Shown one piece after another: positions 5,046 through 5,237 of a stretch of 5,237 bases of DNA. The DNA comes from Clostridium sp. (GTDB lineage: Bacteria > Bacillota > Clostridia > Clostridiales > Clostridiaceae), in assembly GCA_012511315.1 (NCBI GenBank), contig JAAZGI010000117.1, forward strand, positions 1-5,237, given 5' to 3'. The notes beneath the pieces are model-generated. The model searched no databases. It saw nothing but the letters and a program-made list of their open reading frames with translations, and was not told where the DNA came from. The position numbers were made by a program, and so were the translations under genes. Each line of letters opens with the position of its first letter. The first letter of the stretch is position 1.

Positions 5046-5237
5046 CTAATGATTTTTTACATTTTGCCAAATATCATCGTACTTTTTCACAAACTGGCCT
5101 GGATCTTTGAATACCTCTAGATTGGTGAGGGTCTCTAATGGTGGATAAGCCACTTCATTATCGCGAAGCTCTTCATCCAGAAGTTCTTTGGCTGCGGAAC
5201 TTGGCAATGAGTACCATACGTAATCGGCATTTTGGGC
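5046..5237 (-). CDS. Spermidine/putrescine ABC transporter substrate-binding protein (PotD-like), C-terminal end
   Basis: Only the last 63 codons and the TAG stop are in the window; the 5' part lies beyond the right edge. The residues AQNADYVWYSLPSSAAKELL, then DEELRDNEVAYPPLETLTNL, EVFKDPGQF and YDDIWQNVK, follow the C-terminal pattern of PotD-type polyamine-binding proteins. These have a Y-x-x-P-x-x-x-A motif, an L-x-x-E-x-x-x-N-x-x-x-YP segment, LE, then a final helix ending in Y-x-x-x-W. Such proteins sit outside the membrane (as lipoproteins in Firmicutes) and hand substrate to the PotABC permease. potD is often last in a potABCD operon, which fits the terminator downstream at 4823-4859. 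The substrate could be another member of the extracellular solute-binding family 1 range, because binding residues are not in view. Signal peptide and lipobox cannot be seen. Confidence 0.82.
   Translation of the reverse strand, partial: AQNADYVWYSLPSSAAKELLDEELRDNEVAYPPLETLTNLEVFKDPGQFVKKYDDIWQNVKNH

Overview
The window looks like a low-GC Firmicute, most likely an amino-acid-fermenting member of the Clostridia. The evidence is the AT-rich DNA, strong AGGAGG-type ribosome binding sites, SigA-like promoters, and glycine/sarcosine/betaine reductase (grd) genes of the Stickland type. Genus cannot be assigned. Every gene I can support lies on the minus strand, so transcription runs from high to low coordinates.

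Following transcription: (1) 5046-5237 is the C-terminal end of a PotD-like extracellular polyamine-binding protein of an ABC transporter. Its probable intrinsic terminator is at 4823-4859. (2) 4469-4822 has no recognisable gene. (3) 1740-4415 encodes an 891-residue protein. It joins a complete Tet(M)/EF-G-type translational GTPase to a complete Rae1/YacP-type NYN endoribonuclease through a basic linker. It starts with GTG behind a near-perfect Shine-Dalgarno and has its own extended -10 promoter. (4) 995-1627 encodes a GntR-family regulator with an FCD ligand domain, with its own promoter and a possible operator in its leader. A hairpin terminator follows at 885-927. (5) 376-786 is grdX, and (6) 1-401 is the start of a grdE/G/I-like component B proprotein. 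The two overlap by 26 nt and form the head of a reductase operon that continues past the left edge.

The GntR regulator probably reads a small metabolite and controls itself and/or the adjacent grd operon. This is inferred from position only. The GTPase gene is separately promoted and does not obviously belong to that pathway.

The most notable item is the GTPase-nuclease fusion. A module that binds the ribosomal factor site and reaches into the A site is tethered to a nuclease whose stand-alone relative cuts mRNA in the A site. The signature motifs of both halves appear intact. The domain IV tip loop does not resemble the tetracycline-displacing loop of Tet(M), so a ribosome rescue or mRNA quality-control role is a better working hypothesis than drug resistance. 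Assignments rest on motif recognition from memory; no database search was made.
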